Shown: piece by piece, positions 36,374 through 45,752 of the stretch | Position numbering within the stretch: the first letter of the stretch is position 1 | Layout: each line of letters begins with the position of its first letter | Source of the DNA: Desulfoferrobacter suflitae | GTDB taxonomy: Bacteria > Desulfobacterota > Syntrophobacteria > Syntrophobacterales > Syntrophobacteraceae | Assembly: GCF_022603395.1 (NCBI RefSeq) | Contig: NZ_JAIBKA010000003.1 | Coordinates: 124,001 to 188,000 of the forward strand | DNA: 64,000 bases | Reading direction: 5' to 3' | Notes under the pieces: model-generated | What the model was told of the DNA's origin: nothing | The model's database searches: none | The model's input: the letters and a program-made list of their open reading frames with translations, nothing else | Position numbers and translations under genes: made by a program

Positions 36374-37810
36374 ATGAAAAGGCGTTTTGTTCAATGGTTG
36401 GCGGCAGGGTCGATAATCATGCTCCTTTTCATGGGCCATGCGGCCGTGGCTCAGGAAGAACGGCAGAATGAACCGCAGGCGAAGGTGGAAAGCAATTTTG
36501 CCAAGACCAAGGAATTTCGCATGGAGCGAGGTATGAGCCCGCAGGCCCGGGCCTGTATCGAGTGTCATAAAGTGGAATCACCAGGACTTTTTGTTGACTG
36601 GGCCATGAGCCGGCACGCCTCGGCCAACATCACCTGTCTGGACTGCCATATAGCGGAGGATTTTGATCCGGATGTGAGCAAGAAGCACTACAAACAATAT
36701 GAGCGCTCGGACAACCAGTGGGGGACGGCGGAATACCGCGTTGCAGTGGCGGGAGTGGTCACCCCGAAGGATTGTTCCCGTTGCCATCCGGACGAAGTCA
36801 AGCAGTACAGCAGGAGCAAGCATGCCAACACCATACAGATCATGTGGACCATCGATCCCTGGTTGAATCAGGGATTGAACAATGGCATCGAGCGCACCAC
36901 CGGCTGTTTCAAATGTCACGGGACGGTCCTCAAAATGAATGAACAGGGGGAGCTCGACCCGTCCGTCTGGCCCAATGTGGGGGTCGGTCGAGCCAACCTG
37001 GACGGCAGCCTGGGCAGCTGCACCAGTTGCCACACCCGGCATCGCTTTTCCATCATGGACGCGCGCAAGCCGGAAGCTTGCGGCCAGTGTCATTTGGGTC
37101 CGGACCATCCGCAGATTGAAATTTATACCGAGTCGAAACACGGCGATATTTATGCCGCCTTCGGCGACCAGTACCACTGGAATGTGGCTCCAGGATTGTG
37201 GACCCCCGGAGTGGACTATCGCGGCCCTACCTGTGCCTCCTGCCACATGTCCGGAGCCGGACCCGTCCTCGGCACGCACGATGTGACCGAGCGCCTCTCC
37301 TGGGAAACCCAGGCACCGCTGACCGTTCGTCCCCAGGACTTTGCAGCGTTTCCGGCCGCCACCAATTGGGAGGTGGAGCGCAACAAGATGCAGGCCATCT
37401 GCAACCAGTGCCACAGCGACACCTGGACCAAAGACCATTACGCGAATCTGGATGAAGCGGTGATCCACTACAACGAGGCTTATTTCAAGCCCGCCAAGCA
37501 GACGCTGGATGAACTGTATGCAAAGAAGCTGCTTTCAGAGCCAGCGTTTTTTGATGAAAAGCTGGAGTGGGAATACTACGAACTGTGGCACCACGAAGGC
37601 CGCAGGGCACGCATGGGCGTGGCCATGATGGCTCCGGACTATGCCTGGTGGCATGGTTTTTACGAATGTAAAAAGCGCTTCGTGGAATTTATGGAAGGGG
37701 CGCATGAATTGCTGCAGTCAAACAAGCCCGCCTACAAGTACCCGAACTTTCCGGGAGCAGGCGGCGACACAGCCAAACCCGAACGGATATTTGCCGCACC
37801 AAAGCAGTAG
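36374..37810 (+). CDS. HAO-like octaheme cytochrome c
   Basis: 478 residues with a Sec signal peptide cleaved near AVAQ (residue 27). Eight CxxCH motifs lie at Cys61, 88, 134, 178, 216, 236, 287 and 343. Heme spacing and the C-terminal helical signature WHHEGRRARMGVAMMAPDYA, then WWHGFYE, match hydroxylamine oxidoreductase-family proteins rather than pentaheme NrfA. When such an enzyme is paired with an NrfH/NapC-type quinol dehydrogenase it is thought to run reductively, turning nitrite or hydroxylamine into ammonium. That function is inferred. Whether the tyrosine that crosslinks the catalytic heme in oxidative HAO is present could not be decided by eye. Confidence 0.85.
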   Translation: MKRRFVQWLAAGSIIMLLFMGHAAVAQEERQNEPQAKVESNFAKTKEFRMERGMSPQARACIECHKVESPGLFVDWAMSRHASANITCLDCHIAEDFDPDVSKKHYKQYERSDNQWGTAEYRVAVAGVVTPKDCSRCHPDEVKQYSRSKHANTIQIMWTIDPWLNQGLNNGIERTTGCFKCHGTVLKMNEQGELDPSVWPNVGVGRANLDGSLGSCTSCHTRHRFSIMDARKPEACGQCHLGPDHPQIEIYTESKHGDIYAAFGDQYHWNVAPGLWTPGVDYRGPTCASCHMSGAGPVLGTHDVTERLSWETQAPLTVRPQDFAAFPAATNWEVERNKMQAICNQCHSDTWTKDHYANLDEAVIHYNEAYFKPAKQTLDELYAKKLLSEPAFFDEKLEWEYYELWHHEGRRARMGVAMMAPDYAWWHGFYECKKRFVEFMEGAHELLQSNKPAYKYPNFPGAGGDTAKPERIFAAPKQ

Positions 37811-37823
37811 TGATGCCGGCAAC

Positions 37824-37865
37824 CAGGGTGGCAGTCCCGTGTCCGGGGGTTGCCGCCCTGATTTG
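37824..37865 (+). terminator. hairpin after the cytochrome genes
   Basis: A 10-bp stem, CAGGGTGGCA (37824-37833) with TGCCGCCCTG (37851-37860), including one G-T wobble, and a 17-nt loop, followed by ATTTG. It lies 14 bases past the octaheme stop, between convergent genes. The T tract is poor. Confidence 0.4.
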
Positions 37866-37879
37866 CAACCGGCTGAAGC

Positions 37880-38194
37880 TTATTCATCCCGCTTTCTGCC
37901 GCCGGCGCAAATCATGCCCGGGCCGGGATAGCCCCGGCAGATCCAGGGGCGCACCGGATAGATCCTGCAGGCGGCCCTGCCGTGGTCATAGGTTAGAAAG
38001 GGGCAGGGCGTTACCGCGAATTCCGGGTGTTCGATTTCACCCGAGTAGCCGTTCACTCTGTAGCCATGGGCTTGCAGAAAGACGTCCAGCTCCATTTCTA
38101 GTTGTTGCGCGGCCAACACCGGATCCAGCTCAGACCAGGGAATTCCAATCTGTTTGCAGCAGCGCCCGCATCTTCGACAGTCAAAACGGGTCAT
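37880..38194 (-). CDS. YkgJ-family cysteine cluster protein
   Basis: 104 residues with the CRRCGRCCKQ motif at the N-terminus and later CPF, CRIYPVRPWICRGYP, the zinc/iron-chelating domain of the YkgJ/UPF0153 family. Function unknown, presumed metal binding. An alternative TTG start at 38209 would overlap the stop of the ferritin-like gene; the ATG at 38194 was used, but ribosome-site evidence is weak for both. Co-transcribed with the ferritin-like gene. Confidence 0.8.
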   Translation of the reverse strand: MTRFDCRRCGRCCKQIGIPWSELDPVLAAQQLEMELDVFLQAHGYRVNGYSGEIEHPEFAVTPCPFLTYDHGRAACRIYPVRPWICRGYPGPGMICAGGRKRDE

Positions 38195-38205
38195 GGTGTG
38201 TGATC

Positions 38206-38673
38206 TCAACCCCCAAGAGATGCCAGACGTTTTTTGAGGGATGCCAGGTGCTCCCGCTCTTCGGCGAGGATTTCGTGCACATGCTCGACGGTTATTGGAT
38301 CATCGATGAAGCCGAGCAGGATTTCATAAAAGTCGATGCTGTCTTCTTCCAGCCCGATTCCTACCCGAATCAATTCCCGCTCGTCGCCAACGGCGTCGAA
38401 TTGCACTTCTTCCAGGGAGAAGCCGCGATCCTTGACCAAACTCTGCAGTATCTCCTCTCCCATTTGCGCAGCCCACTGCTGACCCTTGGCCGTTTTGAGG
38501 GAGGACTTGATCTCGAGAAAGAACTTCTTGTGCTGCGCCTCTTCTTCGGCCAGCCATTGCCACAGTTCTTTCAAATCCGGTTTGAGGGCACTGTCTGAAG
38601 CTTGCCGGTAGAACTGCTGCCCATTTTCCTCGATCTGCACCGCCATCCCAAGAATTTCACCCGCTGTGAACAT
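38206..38673 (-). CDS. ferritin-like / rubrerythrin-type diiron protein
   Basis: 155 residues, a four-helix bundle with repeated ExxxxxFY and ExxH diiron-ligand motifs: EENGQQFYRQ near residue 15, EEEAQHKKFF near 44, EEDSIDFYE near 110 and EEREHLASL near 138. It lacks the C-terminal rubredoxin domain of full rubrerythrin. Such proteins protect anaerobes against peroxide or handle iron. It is followed directly by the YkgJ-type gene in one transcript. Confidence 0.85.
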   Translation of the reverse strand: MFTAGEILGMAVQIEENGQQFYRQASDSALKPDLKELWQWLAEEEAQHKKFFLEIKSSLKTAKGQQWAAQMGEEILQSLVKDRGFSLEEVQFDAVGDERELIRVGIGLEEDSIDFYEILLGFIDDPITVEHVHEILAEEREHLASLKKRLASLGG

Positions 38674-38703
38674 AACTCCCCCCCTCCATTTTTCAGTTCT
38701 GTG

Positions 38704-41502
38704 CTATGGCTTTTCGGTGCTGCCCAGCAGCAACGCGACGGGAAATCGCTGCAAAGCGTCGCCCACCGGCAAAATGCCGTCGTTAATGGTCAAGTCAAAG
38801 GACGCGATGGAGTCCTTCCAAGTCACGGGAGCATTCTCCGGAAAAGTGAGCCACGTTTCCTTCCAGATTTCTCTGCCGGTCGGATACAAACCTTGCTCCA
38901 CCAACCCGGTGCAGTAACGCGGAGCTATGACGATGGCCCAAGATGTCCCTGCGTTGCGGGCAAAGGCAATGACATGGTCCTGGAACTCGCCTCGAGCCGG
39001 CAATGGAATGTATGCTCCTTTCTCAAACAGTGATGCATATTCCCGGCGCATTTGCAACGCACGGTATGTGAGAAACAGCTTGATCTTGCCGTCCTGCGGA
39101 GCCTGTTTGAGTGTTTCCAGGTAGCGTGGGTTTGCTTGGTCGTGCCGAATTTGCTTAAGAAAATTGCTGCATTTTTTGAAATCAACCGGCTGTCGATTGT
39201 CGGGGTCGACCAGGGTCAACGACCATAATTCGGTTCCCTGATAAAAGTCGGGAACACCGGGCATGGTGATTTTCAAAATGGTCTGTGACAGGGAATTGAG
39301 CATGCCGTAGTGGGCGACTTTCTGTTGAAAGGGCAAAAAGTCCAGAAGAAATTCATTTGCTTCGGTATGTTCCAGAACTCTATCGATAAACGCCAGGTAA
39401 GCCCCTTCATAATCGCTGTCCGGTTTCAACCAGCCCGTATGGACCTTGGCCTCACGAATCGCCTTGATAATGTAATCCTTGATTCGCTGCACAAAGGCTG
39501 AATGGTCGCGGGATTCGAACGGGTAGGCGCCGACCAAAGTCTGATAAAAGAAGTACTCGTCGTTGGCGTCGGGCACGGCGCGCCGCTTTATCCTTTTCTT
39601 TTTGCTGCGGTTCATGGAACGCCAGGCCTTAATCCGAGCCTCCCACTCTCTGGGTAATTCAGACAGCACGTGGATGCGTGCGCGTACATCTTCGCTTCTT
39701 TTGGTGTCGTGCGTCGAGCCGGCGGTCATGCTGTGAGGCCAATATTCGCCGCGATGCAGGTTGAACTGGTGAAACTGCTCGAGGGAAACCCCGAAATCGA
39801 CCGGTTCAGCACCGACTTCGTTCAGCGAAATCAATCGGTTATAAACATACAGGGTGGTGTCCTCAAATCCCTTGGCCATCAATGGACCGGTGAACTGCTG
39901 AAAGCGCATTACAAAATGCAATCGTTCTTTTTGTTGTTCGGGGTCGAGGGAGTCCGGGAATTGCAATAAAAGAAACTTGCAAAGATAGTCCAGTTCGATG
40001 ACCAGATCGGGACTTTTGGACTTGGCGCGAGCCACGGCTTCAACGATGACCCGCCGATCCGCGTCGCTAAAAGAATCAGGGCCGGCATAGGTGCGGTAGA
40101 CTGGAAAATGCGCCAGCACTTCTCGAATGGCGCGCTTCAGGCCATACAGGGTGATGTCCCATCCTTCGCGATCTCTGCTCGAAATCCGCTTCATGAGATG
40201 GGCCAGATTATCCACATCGCCCGTCATATAACGTTCGATGATGAGCTGTTTCTTGCTGTACACCAGGTCGTCGTAATCAGCTTTAATTCCGGTAAAAGCG
40301 GCATAAATCTTGTCTATATCCTTCTTGTGCAGGGCCCTGCAAAAGATGCCGTTGATGACATTGAGGGCATCGTAACCTGAAGTGCCTTCTGTCTGCCAGT
40401 TCAGGGGCAGTTCTTCGGTGCAGCCCAAAATTTTCTCGACCGTGACATAGACGCCCCCGGTCTTTTCCTGCAGGCGCTGCAGATATTGTTTTGGGTCGTA
40501 TAATCCGTCGATATGGTCGATGCGCAACCCGGTGAAGATGCCATCTCTGACGAATCGCGCAATCAGCTCATGACATTCATGGAACACCGCTTCCTCTTCT
40601 ATACGCACGGATATGAGCTCGTTGATGTTGAAAAACCTGCGATAGTTGACTTCTTCGCCGGCCACTTTCCAGAAGGAGAGTCGAAAGTATTGATCGAACA
40701 GCAGTTCGTCCAGGAGATTGGAGGAGGTTGATTCTCTTCTGCCATTCAATTCATCCAGGTTCCTGTCGATGAATCGCTTGATTTCTCGATCTCCCTCGTA
40801 GAGTTCCCACAACATGCACTTGGCGAATTTTCGCTGGTCGTAGCGTTTGCCCGGCAGGTCCTGCCCGGGAAAAGTTTGCAGAACGTAGAGCATGCCTATA
40901 AATTTGAGATAGTTGGGGTGGTCGTTGCCGAGGCGCTTTTTGAGCCGATCGAGATTGAGGGAGAGTATTTTGGCGTAGGATTCCATCCTGACAGGGAATT
41001 CCCATCCGTAGTAATGCACGACGAAGCCGGAATCGCTGTATTCGACCTGGATTTCGCGCTCCTGGATGCATTCCCCGTAGGATCTTCCGAGGAACGGTGC
41101 CAGGAGCCTCCCCTGCATCGTTTCATAGGCATGCTCCCAGTCGATGTCGAAGAACTTGTAATAGGTGGAAGCCTTGCCGATTTCCAGGACGTCCATGAGC
41201 ATGCGGTTGTCATGATCAAAGGCCATGTGATTGGGAATGATGTCCTGCAGCCATCCCATGCCGCGCTTTTTCACTTCCTGGGCCAGGGCGAAAAAATCGG
41301 ATTCACTGCCCAGTTCCGGATTCAGTCGGGTGGGATCGACGACATCATAGCCATGCATGCTTCCCCGGCGTGCCTTAAAGATGGGGGAAGCATATACATC
41401 GGAGATGCCCAGGTCGGCCAGATAGCCGACGATCCGCTGTGCATCGCGAAAACCAAAGGTCGGATTGAACTGGAGCCGATACGTCGAGGTGGGAATTCTC
41501 AT
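38704..41502 (-). CDS. treY: maltooligosyltrehalose synthase
   Basis: Converts the reducing-end maltose of a glucan chain into trehalose, still attached. 932 residues, a GH13 enzyme. Seen: IPTSTYRLQFNPTFGFRDA at the start, DIIPNHMAFD, GLRIDHIDGLYDP with the catalytic Asp, VEKIL with the acid/base Glu, and late SLTLVDPDNRQPVDF. ATG at 41502 follows AAGAGGA and overlaps the treZ stop as ATGA. Last gene of a three-gene minus-strand trehalose operon. Confidence 0.95.
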   Translation of the reverse strand: MRIPTSTYRLQFNPTFGFRDAQRIVGYLADLGISDVYASPIFKARRGSMHGYDVVDPTRLNPELGSESDFFALAQEVKKRGMGWLQDIIPNHMAFDHDNRMLMDVLEIGKASTYYKFFDIDWEHAYETMQGRLLAPFLGRSYGECIQEREIQVEYSDSGFVVHYYGWEFPVRMESYAKILSLNLDRLKKRLGNDHPNYLKFIGMLYVLQTFPGQDLPGKRYDQRKFAKCMLWELYEGDREIKRFIDRNLDELNGRRESTSSNLLDELLFDQYFRLSFWKVAGEEVNYRRFFNINELISVRIEEEAVFHECHELIARFVRDGIFTGLRIDHIDGLYDPKQYLQRLQEKTGGVYVTVEKILGCTEELPLNWQTEGTSGYDALNVINGIFCRALHKKDIDKIYAAFTGIKADYDDLVYSKKQLIIERYMTGDVDNLAHLMKRISSRDREGWDITLYGLKRAIREVLAHFPVYRTYAGPDSFSDADRRVIVEAVARAKSKSPDLVIELDYLCKFLLLQFPDSLDPEQQKERLHFVMRFQQFTGPLMAKGFEDTTLYVYNRLISLNEVGAEPVDFGVSLEQFHQFNLHRGEYWPHSMTAGSTHDTKRSEDVRARIHVLSELPREWEARIKAWRSMNRSKKKRIKRRAVPDANDEYFFYQTLVGAYPFESRDHSAFVQRIKDYIIKAIREAKVHTGWLKPDSDYEGAYLAFIDRVLEHTEANEFLLDFLPFQQKVAHYGMLNSLSQTILKITMPGVPDFYQGTELWSLTLVDPDNRQPVDFKKCSNFLKQIRHDQANPRYLETLKQAPQDGKIKLFLTYRALQMRREYASLFEKGAYIPLPARGEFQDHVIAFARNAGTSWAIVIAPRYCTGLVEQGLYPTGREIWKETWLTFPENAPVTWKDSIASFDLTINDGILPVGDALQRFPVALLLGSTEKP

Positions 41503-43358
41503 GGAAAGTCCTCTTGCCTGCCGCACACAACGGCGCTTTGCTTCCTCAGGGTTATGCTTTGATCCGCCCGCAATCGATCCGGCAGCAGAGTTCCCGGTCC
41601 TTGCCAGCGCTCCTCGGCGGAATCAAGCAGTCGCGACCACGTTCCGGAGGGCAGTTCATGGGCTCTCAAGATGACATCGCGGGGTGCGAAGTTGAACAGG
41701 CAGAGCACATTGCTTTCGCCCCACCAGCGCTTGAGCAGGATAACATCCTTGCTTGCTATGGCGTGCACTTCCATATGTGTTCTTTCGAGCGCCGAGAAGG
41801 CGGGCGATTCTCTGCGCATTTGCAGCAGAGCGCTGTGAAAATCGAGCAGTACTTTGTGTCTTCCCTGGTTGCGCTGATTCCAGTTGAGTTTGGATTGAAG
41901 AAAAGTCTCTACGTCGGCCGGATCGGGAGGCTCGATATTCCAGCCAAAAGCCTGGAATTCTTCCTTGCGGCCGTGCCTCACCGCATCGACAAGAGCTGGA
42001 TCCTGGTGGCTGACAAAATAGAGAAAAGGGGCTTCTTCACCATATTCCTGTCCCATGAAGAGCAGCGGAATATAAGGCGACAGGAGCAGAACGGCTGCGG
42101 CCAGTTTCTGTGCTTCAAAGGAAATCAGGACCGCAAGCCGTTCACCGAGCATGCGGTTGCCGACCTGGTCATGATTCTGAGACGCGACCACAAATTGTTC
42201 CGGAGGCAGATCGAGCGAGCGGTTACCGTGGCGTCTTTTACGGTACGGGGAATGTTGGCCGGAATAGACGAAGCCTTCGGCCAATGCCTTCACCAACTCC
42301 TGAATACTACCGAAGTCTTTGTAATAGCCATCCTTTTCGCCGGTGATCAGAGCATGCAACGAGTGGTGAAAATCATCACACCACTGAGCGTCCAGCCCGC
42401 ATCCGAAAACCTCCCGCGGGCGGATCAAACGGCTGTCGTTCAAATCACTTTCGGCGATGAGGTAGCGCTGCCAACCGTCGTTCATCCGCAATTCTGCAAC
42501 GGCTTCGGCCAGTTCCTGCAGGAAGGGCACGGCGCTTTGGTCATAGATGGCATGCACGGCATCCAGTCGCAGAGCATCCACATGGTAGTGTTTGAACCAG
42601 AGGAGGGCGTTTTGAATGAAATAGTTGCGGACTTCATCACTGTATGCGCCATCGAAGTTCAGGGCTTCGCCCCATGGAGTCCGGTATTTTTTGGTGAAAT
42701 ACGGCCCAAAATCGCGCAGGTAGTTGCCTTCCGGTCCCAGATGGTTATACACGACATCGAGAATGACCGCCATGCCGTGCTTGTGGCATGCATTGATCAG
42801 TCGTTTGAACCCGTGCGGCCCGCCGTAGGAATTCTGTACGGCAAACGGGTAGACCCCGTCGTATCCCCAGTTTCTTTCGCCCGGAAACTGGGCCACGGGC
42901 ATGATTTCGAGGACGTTGATGCCGCTCCGCTGCAATTCGCCAAGGCGGGGGATTATTGCCTCGAAGGTGCCCTCCGGTGTGAAAGTGCCCACATGCAGTT
43001 CGTAGATCACATGGTCGCACAGCGGGATACCGGTCCAGTGCTGGTCTTCCCAGGGAAAATCATGATCCACCACGGCGGATGCGTTGTGCACGCCTTGCGG
43101 CTGAAACTGAGAAGCCGGGTCAGGCCGCTGCTTGTCCCCATCGAGGCGGAAGAAGTATCGGCTGTCTGGCGGAATGTTGTCGACGAGAGCCGAATGATAT
43201 CCGGAGTCCTCTTGGGCCAGGGAAACCAGTTTTGTTTCGCCTGTTTCCTGAAAAAAAATCTGCACCTCCACTCGCGGCACAAACGGCGCCCACACCCGAA
43301 AGCGGCACAGTCCTTTTTCCTGGTAGACGGCTCCAAGATCAATGCTGGCGTTCATCAT
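41499..43358 (-). CDS. treZ: maltooligosyltrehalose trehalohydrolase
   Basis: Releases trehalose from maltooligosyltrehalose. 619 residues, GH13. An N-terminal CBM48-like domain (FRVWAPFVPRVEVQIFF) precedes the barrel. Motifs: ELHVGTFTPEG, DVVYNHLGPEGNY, ALRLDAVHAIYD with the nucleophile Asp, LIAESDLND with the acid/base Glu, and SQNHDQVGNR. The ATG at 43358 (MMNAS) was chosen behind AGGAAAGG. Sits between glgX and treY; translation of treY is coupled to it. Confidence 0.95.
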   Translation of the reverse strand: MMNASIDLGAVYQEKGLCRFRVWAPFVPRVEVQIFFQETGETKLVSLAQEDSGYHSALVDNIPPDSRYFFRLDGDKQRPDPASQFQPQGVHNASAVVDHDFPWEDQHWTGIPLCDHVIYELHVGTFTPEGTFEAIIPRLGELQRSGINVLEIMPVAQFPGERNWGYDGVYPFAVQNSYGGPHGFKRLINACHKHGMAVILDVVYNHLGPEGNYLRDFGPYFTKKYRTPWGEALNFDGAYSDEVRNYFIQNALLWFKHYHVDALRLDAVHAIYDQSAVPFLQELAEAVAELRMNDGWQRYLIAESDLNDSRLIRPREVFGCGLDAQWCDDFHHSLHALITGEKDGYYKDFGSIQELVKALAEGFVYSGQHSPYRKRRHGNRSLDLPPEQFVVASQNHDQVGNRMLGERLAVLISFEAQKLAAAVLLLSPYIPLLFMGQEYGEEAPFLYFVSHQDPALVDAVRHGRKEEFQAFGWNIEPPDPADVETFLQSKLNWNQRNQGRHKVLLDFHSALLQMRRESPAFSALERTHMEVHAIASKDVILLKRWWGESNVLCLFNFAPRDVILRAHELPSGTWSRLLDSAEERWQGPGTLLPDRLRADQSITLRKQSAVVCGRQEDFP

Positions 43359-43424
43359 TGCCCTTTCCTGCACGCCACAAGCGTGCATGAAGTCAAGAGA
43401 CCCTTGGCAGTTGGCAACTGTCCT

Positions 43425-45578
43425 CTATTCTTCCTCTTCCTCCTCGGCGTGCTTGAAGCGGAACAGTGCCAGGGAGCGTGACACCAGATCATAGGTGCCA
43501 TGGATGGCAATGCTCTGGTGCTTTCTTTTACCGGTCGAAGAGCGTGTGTCCATCACCAGTTCCCATTGGCCTTCATAGCCGAAGTGCTCGGGCAGAGTGA
43601 AGGGCACCGGTTCATGGTAGGCGTTCAGCATCAACAACAGAGAGTCGTCGGAAATTGCATTGCCGCGTTCGTCCACCTCGTCGATGGCTTCTTCGTTTCC
43701 TGCCAGGATCATTGCCAGGCAACGGGCATGTGGGTTGTTCCAGTCGTCTTCCGTCATTTCCTTGCCATCTGGCCTTAACCAACGAAGATCTTTATGTTTA
43801 TCACCACGCATGAGACGTCCGCGGAAAAAATTCCGCCGGCGCAGAACCGGGTGTTTGCGCCGCAATTGAATGACAAATCGAGTGAATTCAAGAAGTTTGC
43901 TGCGCGCCCGGTTAAGATCCCAATCGAGCCATGACAGCTCATTGTCCTGGCAGTAGGTGTTGTTGTTGCCGTTTTTGGTGTGTCCGAATTCGTCCCCCGA
44001 GTGCAACATGGGAACCCCTTGCGAGAACAACAGGGAAGCCAGAAAATTGCGCTGCTGACGCGCCCTCAGTGCCAGCACTTTCGCATCATTGGTGGGGCCT
44101 TCGACGCCGCAGTTCCAACTCAAATTGTTGTCCGTGCCGTCGCGGTTTCCTTCATTATTCGCCTCGTTGTGTTTTTCGTTGTAGCTCACCAGATCCTGCA
44201 GGGTAAAGCCGTCGTGGCAGGTGATGAAATTAATGCTGGCGTACGGGCGCCGGCCGGTACGGGCATACAGATCGCTGCTTCCGGTGAGGCGGTAAGCCAC
44301 GTTGCCCAACTGGGCGTCGTCGCCTTTCCAGAAGGATCGCAGGGTGTCTCGGTACTCACCGTTCCACTCGGTCCAGAGCACCGGGAAATTGCCCACCTGG
44401 TAACCTCCTTCTCCCAGATCCCAGGGTTCCGCAATCAGTTTGACCTGCGAGAGCAGCGGGTCCTGGTGGATGATATCAAAGAAGGCCCCGAGTCGGTCCA
44501 CTTCGTGCAACTCACGTGCCAGCGTGGCCGCCAGATCGAAGCGGAACCCGTCCACGTGCATTTCCAGAACCCAGTAGCGCAGGCTGTCCATGATCAGTTG
44601 CAGGACACGCGGATGCGTCATGTCCAAAGTATTGCCCGTGCCGGTGTAATCCATGTAGTGGTGCGGGTCGCCTTCGACAAGCCGGTAGTAAGCGGTATTG
44701 TCGATGCCGCGGAAGGAGAGGGTCGGGCCCAGGTGATTGCCCTCGCCGGTGTGGTTGTAGACCACATCGAGTATGACCTCGATTCCTTCGCGGTGCAGCG
44801 TTTTGACCATGATCTTGAATTCTTCCAGTTGCTGACCGCGGTCGCCGGTGCTCGAGTACTCGCCATGTGGAGCGAAAAATCCTATGGAGTTGTAGCCCCA
44901 AAAGTTGCGCAACCCCTTTTCCAGCAGGTGCCGATCGTGGATGAAGTGGTGCACCGGCATCAGCTCCACGGCGGTGATCCCCAGAGAAAGCAGATATTCG
45001 ATCACTGCCGGACTGGCCAGGGCCGTGTAGGTGCCGCGCAGCTTTTTGGGAATGGCCGGATGGAGCTTGGTGAATCCCTTGGTGTGCAGTTCGTAGATTA
45101 TGGTGCGGTCCCATGGGATTTTCGGGGGCATATCTCCTGCCCAGCTGAAGGCGGGATCCACCACAACACATTTGGGAGCATATGGAGCACTGTCGCGCTC
45201 GTCCATGGAGAGGTCGGCTTCAGGATGGCCGATGGTGTATCCGAACAAGGCGTCGTGCCATTTGGGCATGCCGCTGATGGCTTTGGCATAAGGATCGATG
45301 AGCAGCTTTGCAGGATTGAAGCGATGCCCCTCCTGCGGTGCATAGGGGCCGTACACCCGGTATCCGTACAACTGGCCGGGACGCGCTTCGGGCAGGTAAA
45401 GATGCCAGACCATGTCCGTCTGGTCCTTCATCGCGATGCGTGTTTCGCGCTCTTCGTCACCGCTGTCGAACAGGCACAATTCCACGGCCGTTGCGTTTTC
45501 TGAAAACAGGGCGAAATTGACTCCGGAGCCATCCCACGTGGCTCCCAGAGGATACGGTTCACCTGGCCAGACTTTCAT
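43425..45578 (-). CDS. glgX: glycogen debranching enzyme GlgX/TreX
   Basis: Isoamylase-type enzyme that removes alpha-1,6 branches from glycogen, supplying linear chains for TreY and TreZ. 717 residues. Seen: GATWDGSGVNFALFSENA at the start, DVVYNHTGEGNHLGPT, GFRFDLAATLAREL with the nucleophile, LIAEPWD with the acid/base Glu and FITCHDGFTLQDLVSYN. First gene of the glgX-treZ-treY operon, which makes trehalose from stored glucan. The promoter lies about 45-75 bases upstream. Confidence 0.95.
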   Translation of the reverse strand: MKVWPGEPYPLGATWDGSGVNFALFSENATAVELCLFDSGDEERETRIAMKDQTDMVWHLYLPEARPGQLYGYRVYGPYAPQEGHRFNPAKLLIDPYAKAISGMPKWHDALFGYTIGHPEADLSMDERDSAPYAPKCVVVDPAFSWAGDMPPKIPWDRTIIYELHTKGFTKLHPAIPKKLRGTYTALASPAVIEYLLSLGITAVELMPVHHFIHDRHLLEKGLRNFWGYNSIGFFAPHGEYSSTGDRGQQLEEFKIMVKTLHREGIEVILDVVYNHTGEGNHLGPTLSFRGIDNTAYYRLVEGDPHHYMDYTGTGNTLDMTHPRVLQLIMDSLRYWVLEMHVDGFRFDLAATLARELHEVDRLGAFFDIIHQDPLLSQVKLIAEPWDLGEGGYQVGNFPVLWTEWNGEYRDTLRSFWKGDDAQLGNVAYRLTGSSDLYARTGRRPYASINFITCHDGFTLQDLVSYNEKHNEANNEGNRDGTDNNLSWNCGVEGPTNDAKVLALRARQQRNFLASLLFSQGVPMLHSGDEFGHTKNGNNNTYCQDNELSWLDWDLNRARSKLLEFTRFVIQLRRKHPVLRRRNFFRGRLMRGDKHKDLRWLRPDGKEMTEDDWNNPHARCLAMILAGNEEAIDEVDERGNAISDDSLLLMLNAYHEPVPFTLPEHFGYEGQWELVMDTRSSTGKRKHQSIAIHGTYDLVSRSLALFRFKHAEEEEEE

Positions 45579-45622
45579 GCGGTACTCCTATCCTTGAGCA
45601 ATTTGTGTTGGTCTCGCGGTCC

Positions 45623-45652
45623 ATTATTCGTTTACCCGGCCGCATATGTCAA
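45623..45652 (-). promoter_or_regulatory. promoter of the glgX-treZ-treY operon
   Basis: Read on the minus strand: -35 TTGACA (45647-45652), an 18-bp spacer, then -10 AATAAT (45623-45628), five of six matches to TATAAT. It lies 45 bases before the glgX start codon with the right orientation. Confidence 0.6.
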
Positions 45653-45752
45653 CTCCCAGCTGGAGAACCGATGATGTCGCACGGGCGCAGCCGATTTCTT
45701 CGCCCGTCTGAAAATTTGGCGCCCGCAGCGCGCCGTGTTATGTTAAGCCATT

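Noticed and set aside
41514-43481. 655-codon open frame antisense to treZ
   Set aside because: It lies opposite a clear GH13 gene with catalytic motifs, has no ribosome site or family motif, and is explained by the high GC and codon pattern of the real gene.
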